A stretch of 64,000 bases of DNA from assembly GCF_004151235.1 (NCBI RefSeq), contig NZ_JUIV01000001.1:310001-374000 (forward strand), given 5' to 3'. How positions within the stretch are numbered: position 1 is the stretch's first letter; the number at the start of each line of letters is the position of its first letter. The translations under genes and the position numbers were made by a program. Positions 50,879-59,014 of this stretch are shown piece after piece. This DNA is from Flavobacterium anhuiense. Lineage in GTDB: Bacteria; Bacteroidota; Bacteroidia; Flavobacteriales; Flavobacteriaceae. The notes below the pieces were generated by a model that was given only the letters and a program-made list of their open reading frames with translations, had not been told where the DNA came from and searched no databases.

Positions 50879-51868
50879 ATGAAAAAAATACTATTAGGTT
50901 TTGCTTTATATCTTGGGGCTCTTCAAACTCAGGCTCAGGAAAATAATTTACAATTGAAAGGAACGGTTGCAGATACCGTAGCACAATACGTTTACTTGCA
51001 GAAGTTTCACAATAAGATGTTTACCACGATTGATTCGGCAAAAGTAAAAGACGGAAATTTTAGTTTTAAAACGAAAGTAAAAACACCAGATTTATACGGA
51101 TTAAGCGTAAATACAGAAAGCTCGCCATTGTATATTTTTCTAGAAAAAAATCCGATTACAGTAAAACTAAGTCCGAAGAAATATTACACAACATCTGTGG
51201 TAGAAGGTTCTGCTTCTCAGGATTTGTTTGAAGCCTACAAAAAGAGCAAAGATGTAGAAATCAGTAAATTCATAATAGAAAATCCAAAATCTATTGTTTC
51301 TGCTTATGTATTGTACAGAAACTGGTCTTATAGATTAACACCTGAACAGATTACACAAAATATTGCTTTGCTAGATAAAAGTCTTCAAAGTACCACTTAC
51401 GTGAAAGAATTAAAAGAACTGGCTATTGTTTTAGACGGATTAGCGGTAGGTAAAAAAGCCCCTGATTTTACCGCCAATGATCCAGACGGAAAGCCAGTTC
51501 GACTTTATGACAATTTGAAAGGCTATACTTTGGTAGATTTTTGGGCTTCATGGTGCGGGCCTTGCCGAAAAGAGAATCCGAATATTGTTGCGGCTTACAA
51601 AGAGTTTCACGACAAGGGATTCAATATTGTCGCAATTTCTTTAGATAAAAAGAAAGAAAACTGGATTAAAGGAATTAAAGATGATAATTTAACCTGGACA
51701 CATGTTTCTGATTTGCTTTTCTGGAACAGCGCTGTTGCAAAATTATACGGTGTAAGAGCCATTCCTGGAAATTATTTAGTGGATTCAAAAGGAGTAATCG
51801 TTGCGAAAAACTTGTATGGAGAAGAATTGCAATCTACATTGAAAAGACTTTTAGAAAATAAAATTTAA
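50879..51868 (+). CDS. Exported TlpA-like thioredoxin with N-terminal DUF4369-type domain
   Basis: The open frame starts at a TTG (50852), but the ATG at 50879 gives MKKILLGFALYLGALQTQAQ, a clear signal peptide (329 residues). Residues 21-185 resemble the DUF4369 domain that often precedes thioredoxins in Bacteroidota. Residues 190-329 form the TlpA/AhpC-TSA-like thioredoxin fold with the active-site WCGPC (C226, C229) in DFWASWCGPCRKENP. It works in the periplasm, reducing disulfides or oxidising substrates. The position after a SAM riboswitch and before a PLP cysteine-desulfurase-like enzyme suggests a sulfur-metabolism context. Confidence 0.88.
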   Translation: MKKILLGFALYLGALQTQAQENNLQLKGTVADTVAQYVYLQKFHNKMFTTIDSAKVKDGNFSFKTKVKTPDLYGLSVNTESSPLYIFLEKNPITVKLSPKKYYTTSVVEGSASQDLFEAYKKSKDVEISKFIIENPKSIVSAYVLYRNWSYRLTPEQITQNIALLDKSLQSTTYVKELKELAIVLDGLAVGKKAPDFTANDPDGKPVRLYDNLKGYTLVDFWASWCGPCRKENPNIVAAYKEFHDKGFNIVAISLDKKKENWIKGIKDDNLTWTHVSDLLFWNSAVAKLYGVRAIPGNYLVDSKGVIVAKNLYGEELQSTLKRLLENKI

Positions 51869-51962
51869 AAAAGAAAAGCACAATCTTGTTTTTCAGATGA
51901 ATGATAAGATTGATAAGAAATACAAATAATACAATATTAGTTAATTTTAAAATGACAAGGAT

Positions 51963-53435
51963 ATGAATGCTATTGAGTCAACAACAAAACCAACAGAACC
52001 TGAGTGTTACTTTTCTAAATTTAGAGAAAATACAGTAGGAATTGATCATACTTTCGAATCGGTTTACGGAGAACAAAATCTAGTTTATGCAGACTGGGTT
52101 GCCAGCGGAAGGTTATACGCCCCAATCGAAGAGATAATGCTCAATAAAATTGGTCCAATGATTGCCAATACGCATTCACTTTCAAGTCAGACAGGAAAAA
52201 CTTCTACTTATGCTTATCAGCATGCGAGAGATATTATTAAAAAATCGGTTAATGCCAACGAATCGGATGTTTTGGTAACTACCGGAAGCGGTATGACAGC
52301 AGCTTTGTCAAAATTGCAGCGTATCATGGCGCTTCGAACAAAAGCTGAAGAAGATAGACCAGTGGTTTTCATCACACACATGGAGCATCATTCCAATCAG
52401 GTTTCTTGGTATGAAACCAATGCAGAAGTGGTTATTCTGCCACCTGATGAAAATAATTTGGTTGACCCAAAAGCTCTTTCGTCAGCAATAAAAAAATATG
52501 CTGAAAGAAGCTTAAAAATAGGTTCATTTACAGCTTGTTCAAATGTTACGGGAATTATTACGCCTTATCACGAATTGGCCAAAATCATGCATCAAAACGG
52601 CGGACTTTGTTTTGTTGATTTTGCAGCTTCGGCGCCGTATGTTAAAATTGATATGCATCCAGAAGACCCAGAAGAACAATTGGATGCGATTTTCTTTTCT
52701 CCGCATAAATTTTTAGGAGGTCCGGGAACTTGCGGTATTCTGGTTTTTAATGAAAAATTATACCAATCTGATTTTCCTGATAATCCAGGTGGAGGAAATG
52801 TAAAATGGACCAATCCGTTAGGGAAATATTGTTACAGCGATGTGATAGAAGTTAGAGAAGATGGCGGAACTCCAGGATTTCTGCAGGTTATTAGAACGGC
52901 ATTGGCTTTAGAATTGAAAGAACAAATGGGAGTGGAGAACATTAAAAACAGAGAAAAAGAACTGCTTGATCTTTGTTTTTCAAGACTTCAAAAAATACAA
53001 GGATTATCTATTTTAGGGGATTTAAAATCAGAGCGAATTGGTTGTGTGTCTTTCATTATTGAAGATATTCATTATAATTTGATTGTTAGGTTGCTAAATG
53101 ACCGTTTCGGAATTCAAGTTCGTGGTGGATGGTCATGCGCGAGCACTTATGCGCATTATCTCTTCAATATTAATGAAAAGAAATCGGCAGAAATTACAAA
53201 TGAATTATTGCAGCGAAATCAGACCAATAAACCGGGTTGGGTTCGTTTGTCATTGCATCCAATTATGAGTAATGAAGAGCTTTTGTATATCTGTGATGCC
53301 ATTGAAAAAGTGGCTCTGAATTATAAAAAGTGGAAAAAAGATTACGTATATAATTCGGTTTCGAATGAATTTGAAAATCCCGAAATTAAAGATACCATCG
53401 CAAGAGAAGTAAATGAATGGTTTAAGTTAGATTAG
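51963..53435 (+). CDS. PLP-dependent class V aminotransferase, cysteine-desulfurase-like
   Basis: This 490-residue cytoplasmic protein has a fold-type I class V core: VLVTTGSGMTAALSKLQR, the THMEHHSNQVSW segment (as in SufS EHHSN..W), the nitrogen-binding D219 in CFVDFAASAPY, and the Schiff-base K249 in FFSPHKFLGGPGTCG. Near residue 390 RGGWSCAST aligns with the position of the catalytic cysteine loop of SufS (RTGHHCAQP), so a desulfurase or selenocysteine-lyase activity is possible. The mismatch with SufS and the long N- and C-terminal extensions make an isopenicillin-N-epimerase-like or other lyase also possible. It is 94 bp after the thioredoxin gene, probably cotranscribed under the SAM riboswitch. 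Confidence 0.85.
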   Translation: MNAIESTTKPTEPECYFSKFRENTVGIDHTFESVYGEQNLVYADWVASGRLYAPIEEIMLNKIGPMIANTHSLSSQTGKTSTYAYQHARDIIKKSVNANESDVLVTTGSGMTAALSKLQRIMALRTKAEEDRPVVFITHMEHHSNQVSWYETNAEVVILPPDENNLVDPKALSSAIKKYAERSLKIGSFTACSNVTGIITPYHELAKIMHQNGGLCFVDFAASAPYVKIDMHPEDPEEQLDAIFFSPHKFLGGPGTCGILVFNEKLYQSDFPDNPGGGNVKWTNPLGKYCYSDVIEVREDGGTPGFLQVIRTALALELKEQMGVENIKNREKELLDLCFSRLQKIQGLSILGDLKSERIGCVSFIIEDIHYNLIVRLLNDRFGIQVRGGWSCASTYAHYLFNINEKKSAEITNELLQRNQTNKPGWVRLSLHPIMSNEELLYICDAIEKVALNYKKWKKDYVYNSVSNEFENPEIKDTIAREVNEWFKLD

Positions 53436-53446
53436 TTAGTAGTAAA

Positions 53447-53478
53447 CCTAACAGGTTTTGAGAATCTGTTAGGTTTTT
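53447..53478 (+). terminator. Terminator of the SAM-riboswitch operon (CCTAACAGGTTTT family)
   Basis: CCTAACAGgTTT (53447-53458) pairs with the imperfect inverse ending CTGTTAGG (to 53473), then a T5 run. It is a member of the same hairpin family as at 34204. Confidence 0.8.
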
Positions 53479-53599
53479 AGTATAAAGTCCAGATTCTGTT
53501 TTAGAAAGATTTTGAAATGATAGTCCTAAAAAGATAGCCAAACTGATTAATGCACTAAACTCATACTTTGTAATACATCATTATTATTTCTGGCAAAAT

Positions 53600-53752
53600 T
53601 AGTTTTGTTCTAATGATAAATACACTTTCGCCATGCATTCAATGGTCTATTTTAATGGATGCTGTAAAATTGAAATAAATTATACGCCGATAACTATATT
53701 TTGATTTCTTTCAAAAATTGCAATGATCTATCTGATTGTTGCAATTTTTTTT
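53600..53752 (+). ncRNA. Possible small RNA or leader transcript upstream of the efflux operon
   Basis: A -7 element TAGTTTTG (53600-53607) is followed about 100 bp later by a perfect 11-bp hairpin (AAAAATTGCAA at 53713-53723, TTGCAATTTTT at 53739-53749) ending in a T-run, a normal terminator. Between them a 21-codon ORF (ATG at about 53614, TAA at about 53678) is possible. No -33 element is visible. A separate 12-bp inverted repeat follows (53779-53812). The 565-bp gap 53436-54000 has no other gene. Confidence 0.35.
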
Positions 53753-53778
53753 GCTTTAAAATAAGCCTTAAAGCCTTG

Positions 53779-53812
53779 AAAATTGTTCCATTTTATAAAT
53801 TGGAACAATTTT
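53779..53812. promoter_or_regulatory. 12-bp inverted repeat upstream of the efflux operon (operator-like)
   Basis: AAAATTGTTCCA (53779-53790) is exactly inverted at 53801-53812 with a 10-base spacer. There is no T-run after it, so it looks more like a dimeric-repressor site than a terminator. No adjacent regulator gene is present. Confidence 0.4.
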
Positions 53813-54000
53813 GAGTGTTTATACTCTAAAGTGTTGAATAATAATTGTTTAAATTTATATCAAAATAATTATTGCAAAGAACAATTTCAGAGTTTACGCC
53901 GTGACTTTTTTATAGAAAGATTTCAAGTTTTACCGAAAGGTTTGTTGAAGAATATTGATTACAAATTCCCAAAAATGAAAAATCAAATCAATATAATCGG

Positions 54001-55344
54001 ATGTGTTATTGGCAATTTAGAGTTTTAAATTTAAAACATTTGACTCTTGTCTTATTGTGCTGCTGTAACTTCATTTTTGCGCAGCAGGATACCAGCAGTC
54101 TTGCATCTGCAAAAAAAATAAGACTCGACGAAGCAATTTTATTAGGCATTAAAAATAACCGGCAATTAAAACTGGCAAATGCTGATTTGGCTATTGCTAA
54201 CGAAAATGTCGGTCAGGCAAAAATTGCAAAAGCACCAAGAATAAGCTTAAATGGCGGATACAATTATATTGGAGATCCTAAACTCTATGAAGGATTCTAT
54301 GCTAGAAATGTTACTGTAGATTATTACGATCATCAGGCTTTTGCCAATATTATTTCTTCACTTCCAATTTACGCAGGAAATGCCATTAATACCAGAATTA
54401 ATCAGCAGGAATTAATTAGCGAGATGCAGGAATCGGCGGTAAAAATGACTGAAGCCGACGTCAAAAATGCCATTACAGAACAATATTTCACACTCGAGAA
54501 GTTATACCGCCAGATTGAGGTTACGAAACAGAATATTATTAATACCGATATTCGAATAAATCAGCTGAAATCTCGTGTAAAGAATGGTCAGAATCTGACA
54601 AGTGATCTTTTGAGAACCGAGTTGCAACAGTCTAATTTTAAGGTTTCGGTTTTTAGAAGCACCAATACCATTCAGCTCATCAGCAATTATTTGGATATAT
54701 TAATCGGTTTTCCAACCAATACGATTCTGAAACCTGAAGTGACAGAAAGTATGATTCCGACAGAAAATATGAACCTGCAGGAAAGTTTAGATGAAGCTTT
54801 TCAAAACAGAGAAGAAATAAAGCGGGCAGGAATAAGAATCAAATTATCTGAATCTTCGCTGAGTTTGACCAAAAGCGGATTTAAGCCCAATTTAAACGCA
54901 AATCTTATTCTGAATACAGAATATCCGGCGCAATGGCCCAATTATGTAAACATTCTCAATTATTGGGCGGCGGGACTTTCTTTAAACTGGGATATTTCGA
55001 GTTTTTATAATTTGAAACATCGTATAAGTGGTGACAAACTGGAAATTGATAAAAGCAATATAGCTCTGGAAGTCACCAAAGATCAGATTACTACAGAAGT
55101 AAAAAATGCATTTGTCAGATATGCTGAAAGCAAAGAAAACATCAAAACCTACAAAAAAGATGTCGAGCTTTCGATGAGCAATTATAAAATTGTAAAAAGC
55201 CGATATGATAACGATTTTGCATTAATCAGCGAAATTGTAGATGCAGAATTACAGCTAAATAACTCCAGAATTTCACTTGTAAACGCCAATTTAGATTTAA
55301 TCATTCAATATTACTCACTTCAATATGCAATGGGCAAACTTTAA
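54001..55344 (+). CDS. TolC/OprM-like outer-membrane efflux factor
   Basis: This 447-residue protein has an N-terminal signal (hydrophobic LTLVLLCCCNFIFAQ) and two OEP repeats of long coiled-coil helices (IRLDEAILLGIKNNRQLKLA..., LQESLDEAFQNREEIKRAGI). It forms the trimeric outer-membrane/periplasmic tunnel of a tripartite pump. The start is uncertain: the ATG at 54001 sits at the beginning of the frame but lacks a promoter element of the usual kind nearby. It is the first gene of a three-gene operon, 11 bp before the membrane-fusion protein gene. Confidence 0.88.
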   Translation: MCYWQFRVLNLKHLTLVLLCCCNFIFAQQDTSSLASAKKIRLDEAILLGIKNNRQLKLANADLAIANENVGQAKIAKAPRISLNGGYNYIGDPKLYEGFYARNVTVDYYDHQAFANIISSLPIYAGNAINTRINQQELISEMQESAVKMTEADVKNAITEQYFTLEKLYRQIEVTKQNIINTDIRINQLKSRVKNGQNLTSDLLRTELQQSNFKVSVFRSTNTIQLISNYLDILIGFPTNTILKPEVTESMIPTENMNLQESLDEAFQNREEIKRAGIRIKLSESSLSLTKSGFKPNLNANLILNTEYPAQWPNYVNILNYWAAGLSLNWDISSFYNLKHRISGDKLEIDKSNIALEVTKDQITTEVKNAFVRYAESKENIKTYKKDVELSMSNYKIVKSRYDNDFALISEIVDAELQLNNSRISLVNANLDLIIQYYSLQYAMGKL

Positions 55345-55355
55345 AATTTCTTGTT

Positions 55356-56420
55356 ATGAGCGAAGCAGATACACAAAATGGAGCAGTTCAGAAAAGTGAA
55401 AAAAAGAGAAACAGCATTCTCACTGTCCTTTCTTTTGTTTTTTTAATTGCAGGAGGATTGTGGATTTTAAGTTTATTCTTTGATTTCAGTTCTTATGAAA
55501 CTACAAATAATGCTCAGGTAGAAGCTTACATCAATAATGTTGCTGCACGTGCAACAGGACATATAAAAGAAATACGTTTTGAAGCTAATCAGCAGGTGCA
55601 TAAAGGCGACACATTGGTTGTTTTAGACGATTCAGAATATATCATTAAAGTCAAACAAGCAGAAGCAGATTTGGCTATAGCCGAAGGAAATCTGCATTCG
55701 TTGCAGCAAAATATAACCACTTCGGTTTCTAATCAGGCTTCGGGAAAAGAAAAGCTGGCTGGTGATTTGGCAAGTTTAGAAAAAGCGCAAAAAGATTACC
55801 AGCGTTTCAAGAATATGTATGCCGATTCGGCTGTGACGCGAAACCAATACGATCAGGTTATTTCTAAATTAAAATCGGAAGAAGCGTATGTTAAGGCAGG
55901 AAGAAAAGGTCTCGAAGCAAGCAGTTCGATTACCAAACAGAGTTCGATTAATCTCGAAGCAGCTATGGCAACCGTTGCCAGAAAAAGAGCCGATCTCGAT
56001 GCGGCAAAATTGCAGTTGTCTTATACGGTTGTATTGGCTCCAGCAGATGGGTTTGTTGGCGAACGAAATTTGTCTATTGGCGAATTAATCAATGCCAATC
56101 AAACCATTGCAACAATTGTACTCACAGAAAAATTATGGATTTCAGCGAATTTTAAAGAAACTCAAATCGAGAAAATAAAGCAAGGACAAGAAGTAACCAT
56201 AACGATTGATGCCTTGGACGGAAAAGAATTTAAAGGAAAAGTGGCTGGTTTTTCTCCTGCTACGGGAGCCAAATTTTCGATGGTTGAACCCGATAATTCG
56301 ACTGGAAATTTTGTAAAAATCACACAGCGCATCCCCGTTAAAATTGAATTTGAAACTCCTGCCAGAGACTTGCAGGAAGTAAGACCAGGAATGAATGTAA
56401 CAGTTGATGTAAAAAAATAG
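55356..56420 (+). CDS. HlyD/EmrA-type membrane-fusion protein
   Basis: This 354-residue protein has one N-terminal membrane anchor (about 22-42: ILTVLSFVFLIAGGLWILSLF), a biotinyl-lipoyl half-domain (TNNAQVEAYINNVAARATGH), a long coiled-coil hairpin (about 100-215) and a second lipoyl/beta-barrel part (VVLAPADGFVGERNLSIGEL). It connects the MFS pump to the TolC-like channel. It lies 11 bp after the channel gene and 3 bp before the pump gene. Confidence 0.92.
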   Translation: MSEADTQNGAVQKSEKKRNSILTVLSFVFLIAGGLWILSLFFDFSSYETTNNAQVEAYINNVAARATGHIKEIRFEANQQVHKGDTLVVLDDSEYIIKVKQAEADLAIAEGNLHSLQQNITTSVSNQASGKEKLAGDLASLEKAQKDYQRFKNMYADSAVTRNQYDQVISKLKSEEAYVKAGRKGLEASSSITKQSSINLEAAMATVARKRADLDAAKLQLSYTVVLAPADGFVGERNLSIGELINANQTIATIVLTEKLWISANFKETQIEKIKQGQEVTITIDALDGKEFKGKVAGFSPATGAKFSMVEPDNSTGNFVKITQRIPVKIEFETPARDLQEVRPGMNVTVDVKK

Positions 56421-56423
56421 GAC

Positions 56424-57992
56424 ATGTTTGCAGGAAAAAAAAGGAGCGTTTTTACATTGGCAGGATTGTATATCCTGACGATTCCTTTTTTTAACGGACT
56501 CAATGTTACAACTTATGACAATTCGCAGATATTAGGACATTTTGGACCTTCTACAACGGCTTTTAGTTATGCGGTTTACATTCCCATTTTTGCAATGTTG
56601 GCTTTTCTGCCTTTAGGCTTGAAATTAGGAAAACAAATTAAAGTTCGCACCATGATTTTATCCGTTTCATTTTTGTCACTGCTTTTCAATACTGCATCCT
56701 TGTTTGCGCCTACTATTGCTTGGTTTGTTTTATGCCGTTCGCTTTTGGCAATGGTTTCCATTATCGGAATATTTGCTTCGATGGTGCCAATTTTACTAAA
56801 GTACAATCCTGCACTAAATATGGCTTTGATGTATGGCATTTTTCAGTTTATTCAAAAAGGAAGCCAGCATTTGTATCAATATTTAGGAGCGCATTTTGTG
56901 AGTTTTCATAATTGGACGTTTGGAATTTATTTCCTGAATGTCAACTTTTTAATCTGTATTATTCTGGCTTGGTATTTTTATAGAGCCGATGTTGCGCCTC
57001 TTAAGACCAAATTTCAATTTGATTGGCGAGGCTGGATTATTCTGATTCTATTTTTTACGATTGTCCTTTTTTTATGTGTCGAAGGACAGACTAGACATTG
57101 GTTTAGCGACCCTAAAATAATGCTTGCTTCAGCAGCTTTATTGATTACAATTGGCATTTATCTGCTGCATGTTCGTTTTACGGCAGAACCTTTAATTAAT
57201 CCTGATGTTTACAAATTTAAGAATGTGATTCCAGGTGCATTTTTGATGTTTTATATCGGAATAATGAACGGAACAGGAAGTGTCGTAACAGGTTATATGA
57301 CCAACATTTTAGGTTTTGATCCTGTTTTGGGAGCAGTAACGCACCTGTCGCTTTTGATTGGGTTATGCATCTCGATTCCGCTTTCGACTTATCTTTTATA
57401 CAAACGCATTTATCTGGCTACCATTTGGGTAATTGGTTTTGCCTGCTACGGAATGTATCATATTATTCTTTTTTTCAGATTCTATCCAGGAATCGACGCG
57501 TCCGATTTTTATCTGCCATTAATTTTTAAAGGGTTAGGAATGGGATTTCTTTTTCCTGTTTCACTACTTTACATTTCTGAGGGAATTCCGCCGTTTCTGA
57601 GCACATCGCGCATGATGACTGGAATTATTGCTCAGGCTGTTTTTGCTTCTTTGCTGGGAAGCGCAGTTTTGGGAACTTTTATTTCTAATATGAATATACA
57701 GCATAAAACAGGTTTAAGTCAGCAGCTTAGTCCGATAAACAAACAAGCTGAACAGCAACTGGAAGATTCGAAAAGGCAATTTTTATATATGGGTTTATCA
57801 GATGCGGAAGCACAGAAAAAAGCCGAAAAAAGCCTTTCTAATCAAACCTCGCAAGCCTCAATATTATTAGCCTATAAAGATATTTATCTCGTCATGTCGG
57901 CAGTCTGTTTTCTGCCCATTTTTATTATAATGATTTTCAAACTTTGGCGTAGACCTATTGGAAGAGTAGAAGTGGAGCCGATACCGATTTGA
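56424..57992 (+). CDS. EmrB-type MFS drug/proton antiporter (DHA2-like)
   Basis: This 522-residue protein has about 14 membrane segments, the size and helix count of DHA2 multidrug pumps. Motifs include FLPLGLKLGKQIKVRT (A-loop) and LGSAVLGTFISNM near helix 14. It lies 3 bp after the fusion-protein gene, so these three genes form an EmrAB-TolC-like system. The substrate is not known. The C terminus is followed by a tandem-repeat tract, not a clean terminator. Confidence 0.88.
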   Translation: MFAGKKRSVFTLAGLYILTIPFFNGLNVTTYDNSQILGHFGPSTTAFSYAVYIPIFAMLAFLPLGLKLGKQIKVRTMILSVSFLSLLFNTASLFAPTIAWFVLCRSLLAMVSIIGIFASMVPILLKYNPALNMALMYGIFQFIQKGSQHLYQYLGAHFVSFHNWTFGIYFLNVNFLICIILAWYFYRADVAPLKTKFQFDWRGWIILILFFTIVLFLCVEGQTRHWFSDPKIMLASAALLITIGIYLLHVRFTAEPLINPDVYKFKNVIPGAFLMFYIGIMNGTGSVVTGYMTNILGFDPVLGAVTHLSLLIGLCISIPLSTYLLYKRIYLATIWVIGFACYGMYHIILFFRFYPGIDASDFYLPLIFKGLGMGFLFPVSLLYISEGIPPFLSTSRMMTGIIAQAVFASLLGSAVLGTFISNMNIQHKTGLSQQLSPINKQAEQQLEDSKRQFLYMGLSDAEAQKKAEKSLSNQTSQASILLAYKDIYLVMSAVCFLPIFIIMIFKLWRRPIGRVEVEPIPI

Positions 57993-58008
57993 GAGTGAGG
58001 AAGATAAA

Positions 58009-58130
58009 AGAAGCAAGAGTAAAGACTGGAGAAGAAAGAAGCAAGAGTAAAGACTTGAGAAGAAAGAAGTAAGAGTAAAGAAGTAAGAGTAAAGAAGTAA
58101 GAGTAAAGAAGCAAGAGTAAAGAAGTAAGA
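58009..58130. repeat. Tandem repeat of a 14-bp purine-rich unit
   Basis: Near-exact copies of GAAGTAAGAGTAAA (variants GAAGCAAGAGTAAA) run from about 58009 to 58130. They are followed by TTTTGGAATTGGAATT-type repeats to about 58245. The tract lies between the efflux operon and the ion-channel gene and is not coding on either strand in a credible way. Confidence 0.8.
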
Positions 58131-58254
58131 ACATAGAAAATAGAACATAGAATTTTTTCCGAGGTTTTGGAATTGGAATTCGGAATTTAGCTTTTGGAAT
58201 TTGCCTTTAGGTTTTGGAATTGGAATTTGGAATTTAGTAATTGGAATTTATATT

Positions 58255-58959
58255 ATGATAGTAAAAAAAGATCGTTTTTTATATCGCTTTTGGACTCAAG
58301 AAAAAGGGCTCAGCGGCATGCTGATATTACTGTTTATCATGCATTTTATTGTTATTCCTTTTTTTGGCAGTTACACGCGTTTTGTGGTTGCTGTCAATAT
58401 ATTTTGGATGCTGTTTCTTTTTGCAGGAATTGTGGCATTATCAAAACATAAAAAACAAGCGATTAGTCTTTCAATAATTCCTATTCTGTTTCTTATCATT
58501 CAATGGATTAATTATTTGAATCACAATGTCTTTATCCTATTTGCCGACCTGATTTTCTCAATCGCGCTCATGCTTCTTCTTATTGCTTTGGTTTTGATAA
58601 AAGTTTTAGAACCTGGTCCAGTGACTACTTACCGCATTATAGGATCTATTGTTGTATATATGCTATTAGTTCATTTTTGGTCAACGCTTTATTTATTTCT
58701 TTTTGAGCATATTGAAGGTTCTTTTCAGATAGCTGAGTCTCAATTTGAGAGTAATAGTGATCAGGCTAGTTTTATGTATTTCAGTTATATCTGCATTACT
58801 TCAACAGGTTTTGGAGAAATCGTCCCTCTTCATCCTTTGGCTCGTTCTTTAGTTCAGATTGAGGTACTTGTAGGTGTTTTGTACCCCGTCATCTTAATTG
58901 GAAGGCTGGTTTCAGATGCCAAGTTTGCTTTTCCTAATAGAGGTAAGAAACAAGAATAA
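58255..58959 (+). CDS. Potassium-channel-like membrane protein (Ion_trans_2 type)
   Basis: The frame begins at 58201, but the upstream residues come from the AT-rich repeat, so the ATG at 58255 (234 residues) is chosen. There are about six hydrophobic segments. The pore region near the C terminus has FSYICITSTGFGEIVPLHPLA, where STGFGE is in the position of the K+ filter TVGYGD. The filter is altered, so selectivity may differ from a strict K+ channel. It is followed 55 bp later by an AI-2E family permease gene. Confidence 0.8.
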   Translation: MIVKKDRFLYRFWTQEKGLSGMLILLFIMHFIVIPFFGSYTRFVVAVNIFWMLFLFAGIVALSKHKKQAISLSIIPILFLIIQWINYLNHNVFILFADLIFSIALMLLLIALVLIKVLEPGPVTTYRIIGSIVVYMLLVHFWSTLYLFLFEHIEGSFQIAESQFESNSDQASFMYFSYICITSTGFGEIVPLHPLARSLVQIEVLVGVLYPVILIGRLVSDAKFAFPNRGKKQE

Positions 58960-59014
58960 TTATCAATTAACAATTTGCTATTAAAAATAACCAATCATAT
59001 AAAAAGCTATAATC

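Noticed and set aside
53783-54028. 81-aa plus-strand open frame ahead of the efflux operon
   Set aside because: Its beginning is the 12-bp inverted repeat, its composition is AT-driven, it overlaps the TolC-like gene start, and it has no recognisable motif or signal. It is too weak to call as a gene.
57867-58148. Minus-strand 93-aa frame rich in Leu, Ser and Phe
   Set aside because: It is the translation of the 14-bp tandem repeat plus the end of the MFS gene, so the repeated hydrophobic pattern is an artefact of the purine-rich tract.
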